From Andrena cerasifolii (lineage: Eukaryota > Arthropoda > Insecta > Hymenoptera > Andrenidae), in contig NC_135127.1 in NCBI RefSeq assembly GCF_050908995.1, positions 11,736,001-11,800,000 on the forward strand: a stretch of DNA of 64,000 bases. Direction: 5' to 3'. Shown piece by piece: positions 24,860-34,420 of this stretch; the first letter of the stretch is position 1, and each line of letters opens with the position of its first letter. Below the pieces are notes generated by a model, which saw only the letters and a list, made by a program, of their open reading frames with translations, did no database searches and had not been told where the DNA came from. The position numbers were made by a program, and so were the translations under genes.

Positions 24860-25369
24860 ATGTAAGTAGTTCCTCTGCTTCGAGCAGGCTTAAGACAAAC
24901 CTCGAGAGCGATCGTTAACAACTCGACAAGGCGTAACAACCGTAGAAAGATTTACGATCAACATCGTAAAACGATCTACCTCGCCAAGGAGGAAATTGGA
25001 TCGTGATCGGTGTTGGTTGGTGGTCGTCACGGCTCTTTATTCCCCAGGTACCGAAAGATTCGACTCGGCTTCCTCGCGATAATCTTCCTGCTATGCTTGA
25101 CCTTGGACTCGGGGACCGAGGCTCAGCTGAACTTCTCCACCGGATGGGGGAAGAGGAGCCAGAGGATGGGTGTGGTCGGACCGGGTAACGCGGAGTGCGG
25201 CGCGCGGGCCAGACCCTCTCTGGAACAGCTGCTGGCCGTTTACAATCTCATACAGGTACCGTGCCCGTGAATAAAGATCGAGGATAAAGAGGATACAATG
25301 AACGTGACCGTGCGTCCTTTGCAGGCGGAGGCGCAGAGAATGCTGGACTGTCGGAAGCTGAACGAATGA
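24860..25369 (+). CDS. AKH: Adipokinetic hormone precursor
   Basis: This is a secreted neuropeptide precursor; AKH is released from the corpora cardiaca and mobilises fat-body lipid and sugar through the AKH receptor. Coding segments are 24860-24861 (the letters AT of ATG), 25048-25255 and 25325-25369, joined in phase to give 84 residues. The signal peptide spans about residues 1-26 (core LGFLAIIFLLCLTL). Next comes QLNFSTGW-G-KR: N-terminal Gln for pyroglutamate, a Gly amide donor and a dibasic cleavage site. The mature form would be pQLNFSTGW-amide, the octapeptide I know as locust Schgr-AKH-II. The C-terminal peptide has two cysteines (ECGARARP and LDCRKLNE), as in other AKH precursors. 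The frame start is forced by the GTAAGT donor directly after AT and the CCCCAG acceptor before G. Confidence 0.95.
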
Positions 25370-25946
25370 ATTGGAGATGACCGGCCGGGTTTGGAGTGAC
25401 CGTCGAAGACACTGGACCATCCGGGATACTTGTTCCGTACGAATCACTGGCGTCTGTTGAGGCAACCTGCTCGAAAACGCCGGACGGGAACTCCTCGCGC
25501 TTCCCCGCCGCGTCCACGAGCACAGGTTGCTTCCAGAGATTCGTGAGCGCTCGTGTCCTGTACAATTAGCGATACGAACGATAATACAAACAATGAGTAG
25601 TAAAGGCGAGAATCGATTTCCTTCCGCCCACGCAGCCCTCCCTCTTCGCCATCACCGTTGACTTTATACCGATCTCGCGACCGCAACCTTTGATTAATCA
25701 CTGGGATATTAAACGCTAGCTTAATCTCCTCGCCGGTCCATTTCTTTCCACGCGTTTTAACGATCCTGCAAACGTATATATTCGGTTGAAACCTTCGGAT
25801 CGATCATTCCGCCGCGGCGTCGTTGAACGGTTTCTGTGTTAACGTTCTCCTCGGTAGAACGAAGGGTTTGTCGCAGGTAAGTCCACGATTTTCTAGAATC
25901 TCTCACGGTGTCTCTCTCTGTTAAGTGGTTCATTCTTATCTCGCAG
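25370..25946. other. AKH 3' region and 5' UTR of next gene
   Basis: There is no recognisable coding sequence. A TCGCAG/GTAAGT donor at 25877 and a TCTCGCAG acceptor ending at 25946 look like an intron in the 5' UTR of the chitin-binding protein gene. No canonical AATAAA for AKH was found close to its stop codon. Confidence 0.45.
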
Positions 25947-25981
25947 GATTATCGAAGCGCACCGTGAACGTGCACCCGACG

Positions 25982-28345
25982 ATGTGGAAAGTTCTGTGCC
26001 TTCTGGGCGTCTTGGCCGGTCCCTTGAAATCTCATCATCTACCCCTGCCAAATATCAGGAGAATGAACGGTAGAGGTAAGTGTTGCTACGATGATCGACG
26101 CAGGAAGTATCTGTACCAGTGGTGTTTCAGGCACCCAATCACACCTCGAGAAGGTACACCATTCTTTTTCCGTGCCGATCTGGCAATACTTGCCGGCCGA
26201 CGACTTCATTTGCGAGCAGCCGGGTTACTTCCCGGACCCGCAACACTGCCAGTACTTCTACAAGTGCACGGAAGGCAAGCCCCACCATCTATTCCGGTTC
26301 GTCTATCGGTGCGAAAAGGGTCGCTTTTACTCGGCAGATACCAACAGCTGCATGCGAGCTACCGAGAGCGACCGAGCATGTTTTGAAAAGCCAGAAGCCA
26401 AATCGATGGAGGTTCAAGGTAATGGAGGCTTTGGAAATAGAGAATGAAAGGCGGGGAGTGCGCGATGTAGCTACGGAGGGATGAAAGCGGGCATCGTTTC
26501 CAGGTAAACAAGCGGAGCCCAATCAACAGACACCCGATGAAATAACGGTTGAGAAAACTTCGTCGCAGGATAATCTGACGAATGAAGCTGAAGAGAAGCA
26601 AACACCTGCACAAAATTTGGCTGGCCAGAGCGACGGGAGTGCTGTGAACGCGCCGACGCAGAAACCTGTATCCTTATTCTCAATACACACTCCTGACGCC
26701 ATTAAGCTTCCGAAGATCGAACTCAATGTGTCCGTTGAAAGGGGTCCGGGCTTTGAAGGTATAAAAAACACTGGACTGAAGCTGTTGAAAGGTCAGCTAT
26801 TCGGCGATGCAAAAGAGGATCAAGACATCGTGCCTGTACAGTATCCGCTACCGTCGATTCCTGAAGGACAGACTACGTTCTCGACGATTCCTGAAGGACA
26901 GACTACGTCACCGACGATTCCTGAAGGACGGACTACGTTACCGACGATTCCTGAAGGACCGACTACGTTACCGACGATTCCTGAAGGACCGACTACGTTA
27001 CCGACGATTCCTGAAGGACTGACTACGTTACCGACGATTCCTGAAGGACGGACTACGTTACCGACGATTCCTAAAGGGCAGATTACGTTACCGACGATTC
27101 CTAAAGGGCAGATTACGTTACCGACGATTCCTGAAGGGCAGATTACGTTACCGACGATTCCTAAAGGGCAGATTACGTTACCGACGATTCCTGAAGGACG
27201 GACTACGTTACCGACGATTCCTGAAGGAAGGACTACGTTCCCGACGATTCCTAAAGGGCAGATTATGTTACCGACGATTCCTGAGATGGAATCTGATGAA
27301 AAGAATGCGAAGGAGGATCCTATTACGGTGACAACGATTTCGACGGCTACGTTACCGACAATTTCTGAGGCGGAAAAGAACCATACTACCGCGGCAAAGG
27401 TGCAAACTGGCAGTGGGCAACCGAACACTGCGATCTCCACGACTTTACACTGGCCAGAATTAAAAGAGCCTAGTGACAATACGCGGCAGGTAGCCAACCA
27501 AAGTGTATGCTACGACGGGAAAAACAGCTCGGACTGCGTCGACGAGGGTTTCTACGGCGTTCCCGAAGACTGCTCCAAGTTCTACAGATGCGTTTCTTTC
27601 GGATCACATTTCGTCAAGTACGAGCTCCAGTGTCCTTTTGGAGCTATATGGGACGATAGTGTGAAGACTTGTAACTTCCGCGCCGCAATCAAAGAGATAA
27701 CGTGCAAGGACAAATCTCTGCCTGTTACGACAACACCACCAACTTCGACCACGGCAACAACTTCGACAACTCCACCAGTTTTGCCTGATGACTCTGATAC
27801 CGATTGCCCCTTTGACGAGATACCAGAAGATCGGACCGGCATCATTTGCCCATCCGGCTTTCGACAACACCCGAAGTATTGCAACATGTTTTATCAATGT
27901 ATTAGCAGCGATAACTTCGAAGTGAACTTTACGTCGCTCGTCTGTCCCGACGGCATGGTCTTCAACATGAAACTTTTGCAATGCGAGGTGAACGAGACAC
28001 GGAGGGCGGGTTGCACAATTTTTGAACCGACAGAGAAGCAGGACGACAGTCGAATCGTAAGCAGAATCTCGAGCGAGTCTCTATTTGAATTATCTACGCG
28101 CCCATCGTTTGCATAGTTGATCAACCATTCCTCTGTTCCAGCTGATCCATTCGAATGTGGAATTATGCCCAGAAGAGGGTCGCTCCATTTATGGCGAGCG
28201 TTGCTCGAGTCGTTACATCGAATGCCTGCGCGATGAAAATGGAGACCTCGAGGGATACCTCCTCACATGTCCGCACGGGCAATTGTATTCTAGGATCAGA
28301 GACAAATGCAGGCCTTCCTCGTACTTCCACTATTGCTCGCTCTAA
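25982..28345 (+). CDS. Secreted protein with four chitin-binding type-2 domains
   Basis: This is probably an extracellular chitin-binding (peritrophin/CPAP-like) protein of cuticle, trachea or peritrophic matrix. Exons: 25982-26075, 26131-26418, 26504-28056, 28142-28345; phases agree and the protein is 712 residues. A signal peptide (MWKVLCLLGVLAGPLKS) is followed by CBM14/peritrophin-A domain 1 (CEQPGYFPDPQHCQYFYKC), a linker with about 14 copies of a 10-residue repeat (PTIPEGQTTL type), then domains 2 (FYGVPEDCSKFYRC), 3 (GFRQHPKYCNMFYQC) and 4 (SSRYIECLRDENGD), each with the spaced cysteines of the family. A Thr/Pro spacer lies between domains 2 and 3. The start is the first ATG of the exon and gives a good signal peptide. 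No specific orthologue is named with confidence. Confidence 0.88.
26857..27285 (+). repeat. 30-bp coding minisatellite
   Basis: About 14 head-to-tail copies of a 30-bp unit (ccgacgattcctgaaggaca followed by gactacgtta, with variants) encode PTIPEGxTTL. The unit is a multiple of three, so copy-number change keeps the frame. Two subfamilies are visible, GAAGGACxGACTACG and AAAGGGCAGATTACG, and the second is clustered in the middle and 3' part. Confidence 0.92.
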
Positions 28346-29040
28346 ATTAAGAAACTTCGACTCACGATCTAACGATATTGCGAACTTATAGATATTAACA
28401 TGCGTGTATTTAGTTAAAAATTATGGCGCGTCGCGAGATAGAAATAACAAAACATTTAAATTCGTGTGCCGATGATCGACGAATCGAGATCATCGAGAAT
28501 CGATATACCAAGATTACCGAGAATCGATACTTCACCACCGGGTAACCTCTCGATACTTCGATGGGGTTTATTTAAAAATCTCACGCGCAAAATTATAACG
28601 TAATCGTGATGTAACTCGCGTGCGTGTTTGAAATTCATGGGAGCGATATATCGAAGTGTCGAGATCGAAACATTGAACACGCGCGGATCGAGGCGGAGGA
28701 GCGAGAGGTTAGCGAGAGTGCGCGGTATCGATAATCGGGAGCATGTACCACGGCTACGCGATTCCGGTTAAGCTTGCACCTCTATCCGATGTAGTAACCG
28801 CTTAATTTAAGCTACTCGTATCAATAATAAACATGCAAGTACTTTGCTGAAAGAACCGCCGAGATAAGTAAGCGCAACACTCCTCGAATAATTTATTATT
28901 TCAAAGGGCGAAAGGTAACCTATAAATCAGTGGTTCGAGGTCGTCGAGATCGCGCGGGGAGCCACGGAACGATCCGAGTCACGTTATTTATGCCTCATTG
29001 ACGGCAACGCTGTCGGAACTCTGTACAGGAGAGACTAACC
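28346..29040. other. Intergenic spacer
   Basis: The spacer lies between the chitin-binding protein gene and the STARD7-like gene. It contains GAATCGAT-type short repeats near 28490-28530 and no recognisable coding sequence. It must hold the 3' UTR of the former and the promoter of the latter. Confidence 0.5.
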
Positions 29041-31013
29041 ATGTACACAGCGCAATTGTCGGGCCTGTTACTCAAGCGGTTTAACACCACTTACGCTCAC
29101 AATGGTACCAGACTCGCATCTTCTTTCGGACACCGCGAGAATTACGGTAAACTGCGCGAGTATCGCAAGAGGCTGAGTCTCTGGCTGAAAGAGCAAGGCG
29201 GCCAGGTAGCCGAGGCCTGTGCCAGGCAGTTCGAATTCATCGCCGCGCAGCGTATAAGAAGAAGCCTGCAGATATTTCACTTGTACACACGAATATGGGA
29301 CGAGGTGGCGCTGAAGGAGTTCATGAAGTCGTGGAGGAATCGCACGCTGAGGAATACCAGGCACTTCCTGATGAGCTCCATTGGTATAACGATGTACAAC
29401 TGGGAGCGAGATCGAATAAGCGAGGAGGAATTGAATAGGTGAGCAGTAATCCCGCAGTCACGGATACTCTCCTTCGCGCGTCTAACGAGTCTGTTTATTA
29501 GTTACAAGCAGGAGATGGAAGGGATTTACAAGCTGAGGCACTCCACCGTCATTTGCCCGAAATGCCATCAAAGAATCGTCGTAGACATCCACCAACCCGG
29601 TGTAAAGTACTGCGAGTGTTACGGAACTAAATTTAGCGCCACTTCGAATCAAGATCGTACGTAATGAGCTCCGAAAGGTTTCTCCTATGTGGGTCGAAGG
29701 AATTATGACAAATGGTAGTTCGTTCTGGTTTAATTCCAGCAGATGGATGGAGCCCGTACATCGAGCGCAAGGACATGCTCATATGGAGGAGGGAAGAGCC
29801 GAACTCGGGGGGATTATTCGCGTACAAGGTCTACGGCTCGTTTGCGGACGTTACCGCGGACGATTTCTTGCAAACGCAGATAGACGTCGACTATAGAAAA
29901 GAGTGGGACTCGACCGCTCGCGAGTTACAAATTATCGATACCGATCCGAAAAGCGAAGCGTCCAGCGATAACCGGAGCGACGTTATATACTGGGAAACGA
30001 TTTGGCCTGTACGCAACAATCGGCAACTATTACCCATATTGATCGCGCCCGATAATACGCAGGATTGTAACGTGTAGCATTGCATTTCTAGAGGCTATTT
30101 GCTAATAGAGACTACGTGTATCAACGAAGATGGGTCGTAGATAATGAGAGGCGATTGATAATTATCATCAGCAGAGTAACGGAACATCCGAGTGCGCCGA
30201 CGAAGCCAGGGATATATAGGTACCGCGAAGATTTAATAGTACTTTTACTAATACTAAACGATGTAGATAGTACATGTAAATGTGTGATATCGTTAAGTTG
30301 GTCGATCGATCTTTTCTAGTTTCGTATTTCATTGTGGAATCACCTAGTTCAATAAGTATTTGGGCTGCCAGAATTAAATATGAAAGTAGGAGGGTCTAAG
30401 CTTCTCCTTTATCAATGAATAATCTGAAGTGTCTACATAACAGAGTCACAACGTATTGGTCGTACATGGTGATAAGGCCTTATAAAGAATTCCACCAACC
30501 AGGCATTGAATTTGGGTTGACCTACTTCGACGATCCTGGAGTAAATATTCCATCCACCGTTACCTCGTGGGTCGCGATGACAGGTATGCGCTGTTTGTCT
30601 ACGAGAACATCGATCTTATTTCATCAGAGAGCTTACTTTATACTTTTATTCGTAACACCGTAGGTCTGCCAGACTTTCTGATTCGTATGAGAGAAGCGTC
30701 AAAGAATTATCAGTCGTACAGAGCACTTAAACAAGGCGCAGATGCTACCAATACTGATTACATTACTTTGAGGGACGAAGACATTCCCGAAGGTGACATT
30801 GTAGATAGGAGCGCACAGAGCTCCGGAAGAGGTGACGTAATGAATGAGGAAGCGCACTGCAGTAGTATGGAGCAAGCCGAGATATTAAAGTTTAGGGATA
30901 AACAGCAGCAAGATAGTAATATAAACGATGAAAGCGAAGATAGTACGACAAACTCGAGCAAGGAAGGCAGAGGTTTATTAAACTATTTCTTCCTTACGAA
31001 ATTGTTTGCGTGA
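29041..31013 (+). CDS. STARD7: StAR-related lipid transfer protein 7
   Basis: This is a START-domain protein that, in vertebrates, carries phosphatidylcholine to mitochondria. Exons: 29041-29438, 29502-29656, 29740-30022, 30109-30219, 30444-30593, 30664-31013; all phases agree (about 480 residues). The N-terminus is basic and Arg/Ser rich, with MYTAQLSGLLLKRF compatible with a mitochondrial presequence. A helical region follows, then a short Cys cluster (CPKC then CEC). The START domain runs from DGWSPYIERKD through VYGSFADVTADDFL, DYRKEWD, RDYVYQRRW and SRVTEHPSAP to VIRPYKEF and SWVAMTGLPDFLI, matching my memory of vertebrate STARD7 block by block. The C-terminal tail is acidic and Ser/Asn rich. 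The intron after 30022 has a GC donor, which alone restores the conserved NRDYVY. Confidence 0.9.
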
Positions 31014-31781
31014 CTAATGCAGGCTCAAGTAAAGGAATTGGTTTTTCTCTGTAGGATGATTTTAAGGCAATTCTGTGTGAGCAGAACAATGACTCGACAT
31101 CCAGAAACTGGGTATATATATATCGAACACATTTGTGAATATCGGCACATTGGATCACATTATATTGACGCGCGTCAACTAAATGTTTACTCGTAACGAA
31201 GTGGGAGCGATGAATTTTCGGAACTACATACCAGACGGCATTTCGCTCGCGATCATAAGATTCTGTTTAGACTAACAAACATGAGACTGAACATCCTTCA
31301 TCCTTCTGTTTTACTCGCAGTACTCGCTTCATGAGAGAAGAGAACGGAGCGGTCGCCATTAAGCTTGCTAAATTTATACGAGAGAAATTGTAAGTGGATC
31401 TCACTTTGCGCGGTCGCCGCGCAATGGAAGCACTAAAATTGTACAAATCAAAATATGTTGTCGCCATCCGTGTACATTCAGTTGTAGTATAAATATAAGT
31501 AGATTTGTAAAACGTGAACAGCTGACTTGGTGTATACATTATAATATACACTCGAGCGGGCAGGGAATCCTTTTTAATAATGCAAATACGTTTTGTATAA
31601 TATATCAAAGCTTTTTACTAGCACATCACGAAAGGTGTATAGCATCAAACAGGCATGATATTGCAGAACCACTTTGTACACTAAGACCAGATTAACATAC
31701 ACTATTTTGAGAAGTTATGCATCGTGGTAGTAGGAGGAACTATGCAAACAAAGCAATGTATCACGTGCTTGAAGTCTCGCA

Positions 31782-31787
31782 TTTATT
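31782..31787 (-). promoter_or_regulatory. Candidate poly(A) signal for PrimPol
   Basis: AATAAA on the minus strand (TTTATT as printed) lies about 108 bp beyond the PrimPol stop codon, inside the putative STARD7 3' UTR. Confidence 0.45.
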
Positions 31788-31854
31788 TGCAATGTGATCC
31801 CATCCATGTGTGTTCCCAATCTAAGGAATCCGTCTATGTTGTTATTTCTACATT

Positions 31855-31860
31855 AATAAA
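31855..31860 (+). promoter_or_regulatory. Candidate poly(A) signal for STARD7
   Basis: AATAAA lies 842 nt past the STARD7 stop. It sits only 35 bp from the PrimPol stop codon, so the two convergent genes probably share or overlap 3' ends. Confidence 0.35.
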
Positions 31861-31894
31861 AAAACTTTGACACAGAAAGCACCGATCTCCTGCA

Positions 31895-33356
31895 CTACAT
31901 ATCCTCTGTTACAGTAATGGAGCTTAAAACCATATCTCCTTCCTCGTCGATCTGAAAGCAGATTTCCTCCGGCAACTGTTTCGGTTCAGACGTGAAACCG
32001 AAACAGTCCTCGTCGTGACACTTCTGGTACAGCGCCTTCCCTCTCGCGTCCACGATCCAGAAGACGTTATTACTTTTGTGGCACCTGCCAATGTTTTCGC
32101 AATATCTGTGGAATTGGGGGAAGAATATCATCCTGTCGTGTTTCTAATAACATTTAACAAATGCAAGTACCTGTACTCAGTGGTCTCGTAAACTAACATT
32201 CTCGTGGACTCGAAGTATTTACACAGACGGACTTTGCCGGGAGAGATTAACTCGCGAATATATTTATCCAACGCTGGATATTTTGAATTACAGGTATTCG
32301 CCTTGGGATAACTGTACTGCTGCGGCACGTTTTTGAAGCAATTTGCCGCGACTGTATTGACCTGGGAATATTCCAGCAGTACTAAATCCTTTCTGGTAAC
32401 GAAGTAAGACACCAACGAGCTCAGGAATATGCTCAAATCTATATCCTTGTGCGAGCTGGATGTAATATATTTGCAGTCCTCAGAGACCGTTAAATGCGAC
32501 TGTTTCCCCCATTTAGTGGACTTGTATACCCTAAAGTGTCTGTTCTTGGTGTAAACCCCGGTGTCGACGAACAGCCTCCTATCTTTATCCGTCTGGATGA
32601 ATAACTGTTCTAGCTTCCCTTGGCTGAAGCAGCTCAGGGCATTGTGCCGCCTCTCCTCCGCCAACACACAAGCCATGATATCCTTGCATATAGATTTGAC
32701 CAATCTACCAACGTGATAACTGTCTTTAAACGCCACGTCCTTAATATTGAATATAACGTGCCTGCTGAACTTTGTGCTGGTACTGGAATCAAGGTTGAGT
32801 ACGTTATATGCATTGCACAGTAAGCCCCAATGGTAAAGGAAATATGCACAGAATATATCAATAATCGTATTCGTCATAGAAGGGCCATCGCTGTTTGGAT
32901 TTAGCTCTTTCGAATACTCTAGATCCAGGTACAGACGACAGGGAGAGTACTCTGGAATAATCTAATTAAACAGGACACAGTTAATGTGCATGAAAGTCCT
33001 TAAGCCCGTAGTATAGGCTGCGAAGGGTATACCTCGTACGAGCATCGCATTTCAGGGGGCTTGTGCGCGGTATGCCCCCAGTACATCTCTGGGTGAGCCA
33101 CCACGAACTTTCGGCGACCATTGTCCCTCTGATAGACAAATGCGCATACCATGTCGAAGTCGTCGCTTGCTCTGAAAGCTACGGCAAGTGCTTCGGCCTG
33201 TTTGTCGAATTCCCTCCAGAAATGTCGCGGGCCCAGAATGTAGGACGGCATTACTCGAAATTCTTTTACCCAACTTCGTATAGGCTCCACCTTTTTCTTT
33301 TCGGCCATCTCGAGCAGCTCACGACTGTAGAATTTATTTACCGGGATAGGGTCCAT
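31895..33356 (-). CDS. PRIMPOL: DNA-directed primase/polymerase PrimPol
   Basis: PrimPol is an archaeo-eukaryotic primase-family enzyme that re-primes stalled forks and bypasses lesions in nucleus and mitochondria. Exons on the minus strand: 33356-33033, 32961-32171, 32105-31895; phases agree, 441 residues. Family blocks are clear: FYSRELLEMAEKKK near the start, the catalytic acidic pair in YLDLEYSKELNP (DxE), LNLDSSTSTKFSRHVIF with the active-site Ser/His block, HVAFKDSYHVG-like sequence, and the UL52-type zinc-binding region (YCENIGRCHKSNN, then YQKCHDEDCFGF). The protein stops shortly after this zinc region, whereas the human enzyme (560 residues) continues into an acidic RPA-binding tail. 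It is transcribed towards STARD7. Confidence 0.93.
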
Positions 33357-33724
33357 GATTATTATTATTCGTTTGAACTTGAATGAAGGCACGTGAATGG
33401 CACGACGCACGTGAATGTGCTACGACGTTTCGTTTCCCGCCAAAGTGCACGCATGGACTTGAAAATCCTACTGGTCAAATGACATTCTACGCAGTTTCTC
33501 AGAGATGTTTTATTAAATTGTATCTACTTCGCAGATTAAAGAAATTGATGGCGATTGAGGAATTATTTTTATCGAATGACAGTCCAGCACTAGCGATTTC
33601 TTGAAATAAATAATTTTGATGGAGGTGGAGGCGTGAGAATTTGAATCGCGAGGACACACGGTTCTCTGAAGATTTTGACAGTTCCTTTATTTATTGACTT
33701 TTTAGAATCTAAGGGTATAGTCTC

Positions 33725-33925
33725 ATGGGAGAGGCTCTGCTGGTTATTGTGGAACTATTTCCAGTAACAATATTTGTTATTTGTTACTGTAAGAAGCTGG
33801 TTGAACAATTGGATCGCGGGATAAAACGGAACACATACCATAGAAATTTGGTACAGCGCTATCTATCGGAAGGGGACCAAAAGTGGCGTAATCTTTTGAA
33901 AAAAAATCATACAGCTGTGGATTGA
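33725..33925 (+). CDS. Possible 66-aa membrane microprotein
   Basis: This single open frame starts with ATG. Residues 4-21 form a hydrophobic segment (ALLVIVELFPVTIFVICY) followed by a basic, helical C-terminal half (KKLVEQLDRGIKR, WRNLLKKN). The one-helix-plus-basic-tail layout recalls small mitochondrial inner-membrane proteins. I do not recognise a family, and a chance frame is possible. It lies about 370 bp from the PrimPol start, divergently oriented. Confidence 0.3.
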   Translation: MGEALLVIVELFPVTIFVICYCKKLVEQLDRGIKRNTYHRNLVQRYLSEGDQKWRNLLKKNHTAVD

Positions 33926-34420
33926 TCGATGTTACTAACGGAAAAATATCGATAATTAACGCTATCGACAGCTTTCGATGAGTGAATTACGGAACATCGA
34001 TTGAAACAATCTTTCAGGTGAAGATTCGATTGTTTCAACCAATTTTGTTATACGGAGAACGTATTAATTGTTAGATTATTAATAATACTTCTCTTCTGTT
34101 TATGGGTAAGTAACATTTAAATCCAACGTATCGGGTGCGATCAACTGCTGCATTTCACACTGCATTCAGTAATGTGAAAATAATATAATAATTGTTATAC
34201 GCGTACATACGACATGCATAGTAAGAAAACAATTGTATAACTTCCACTGTATTTTAAAAAAAAGGTACAAAAAAGAACACGAATTATACGCGCGCAAAGA
34301 ACGGTAAATTAATAATCCCATCAAAATGATTTCCATTTAAAAACATCGTCGTAAATTAATATCTTTACAAAACTAATGTTTAATAAATTACCGACCTAAT
34401 ACTAAATAAAAATCGCGTCG
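33926..34420. other. Spacer before the satellite array
   Basis: This is AT-rich spacer with no recognisable gene. Short homopolymer and TA-rich runs only. Confidence 0.5.

Noticed and set aside
26820..27497. 225-aa minus-strand frame with GIVGNV repeats
   Set aside because: It is the antisense shadow of the coding minisatellite in the chitin-binding protein. It has no signal peptide, domain or splice support.
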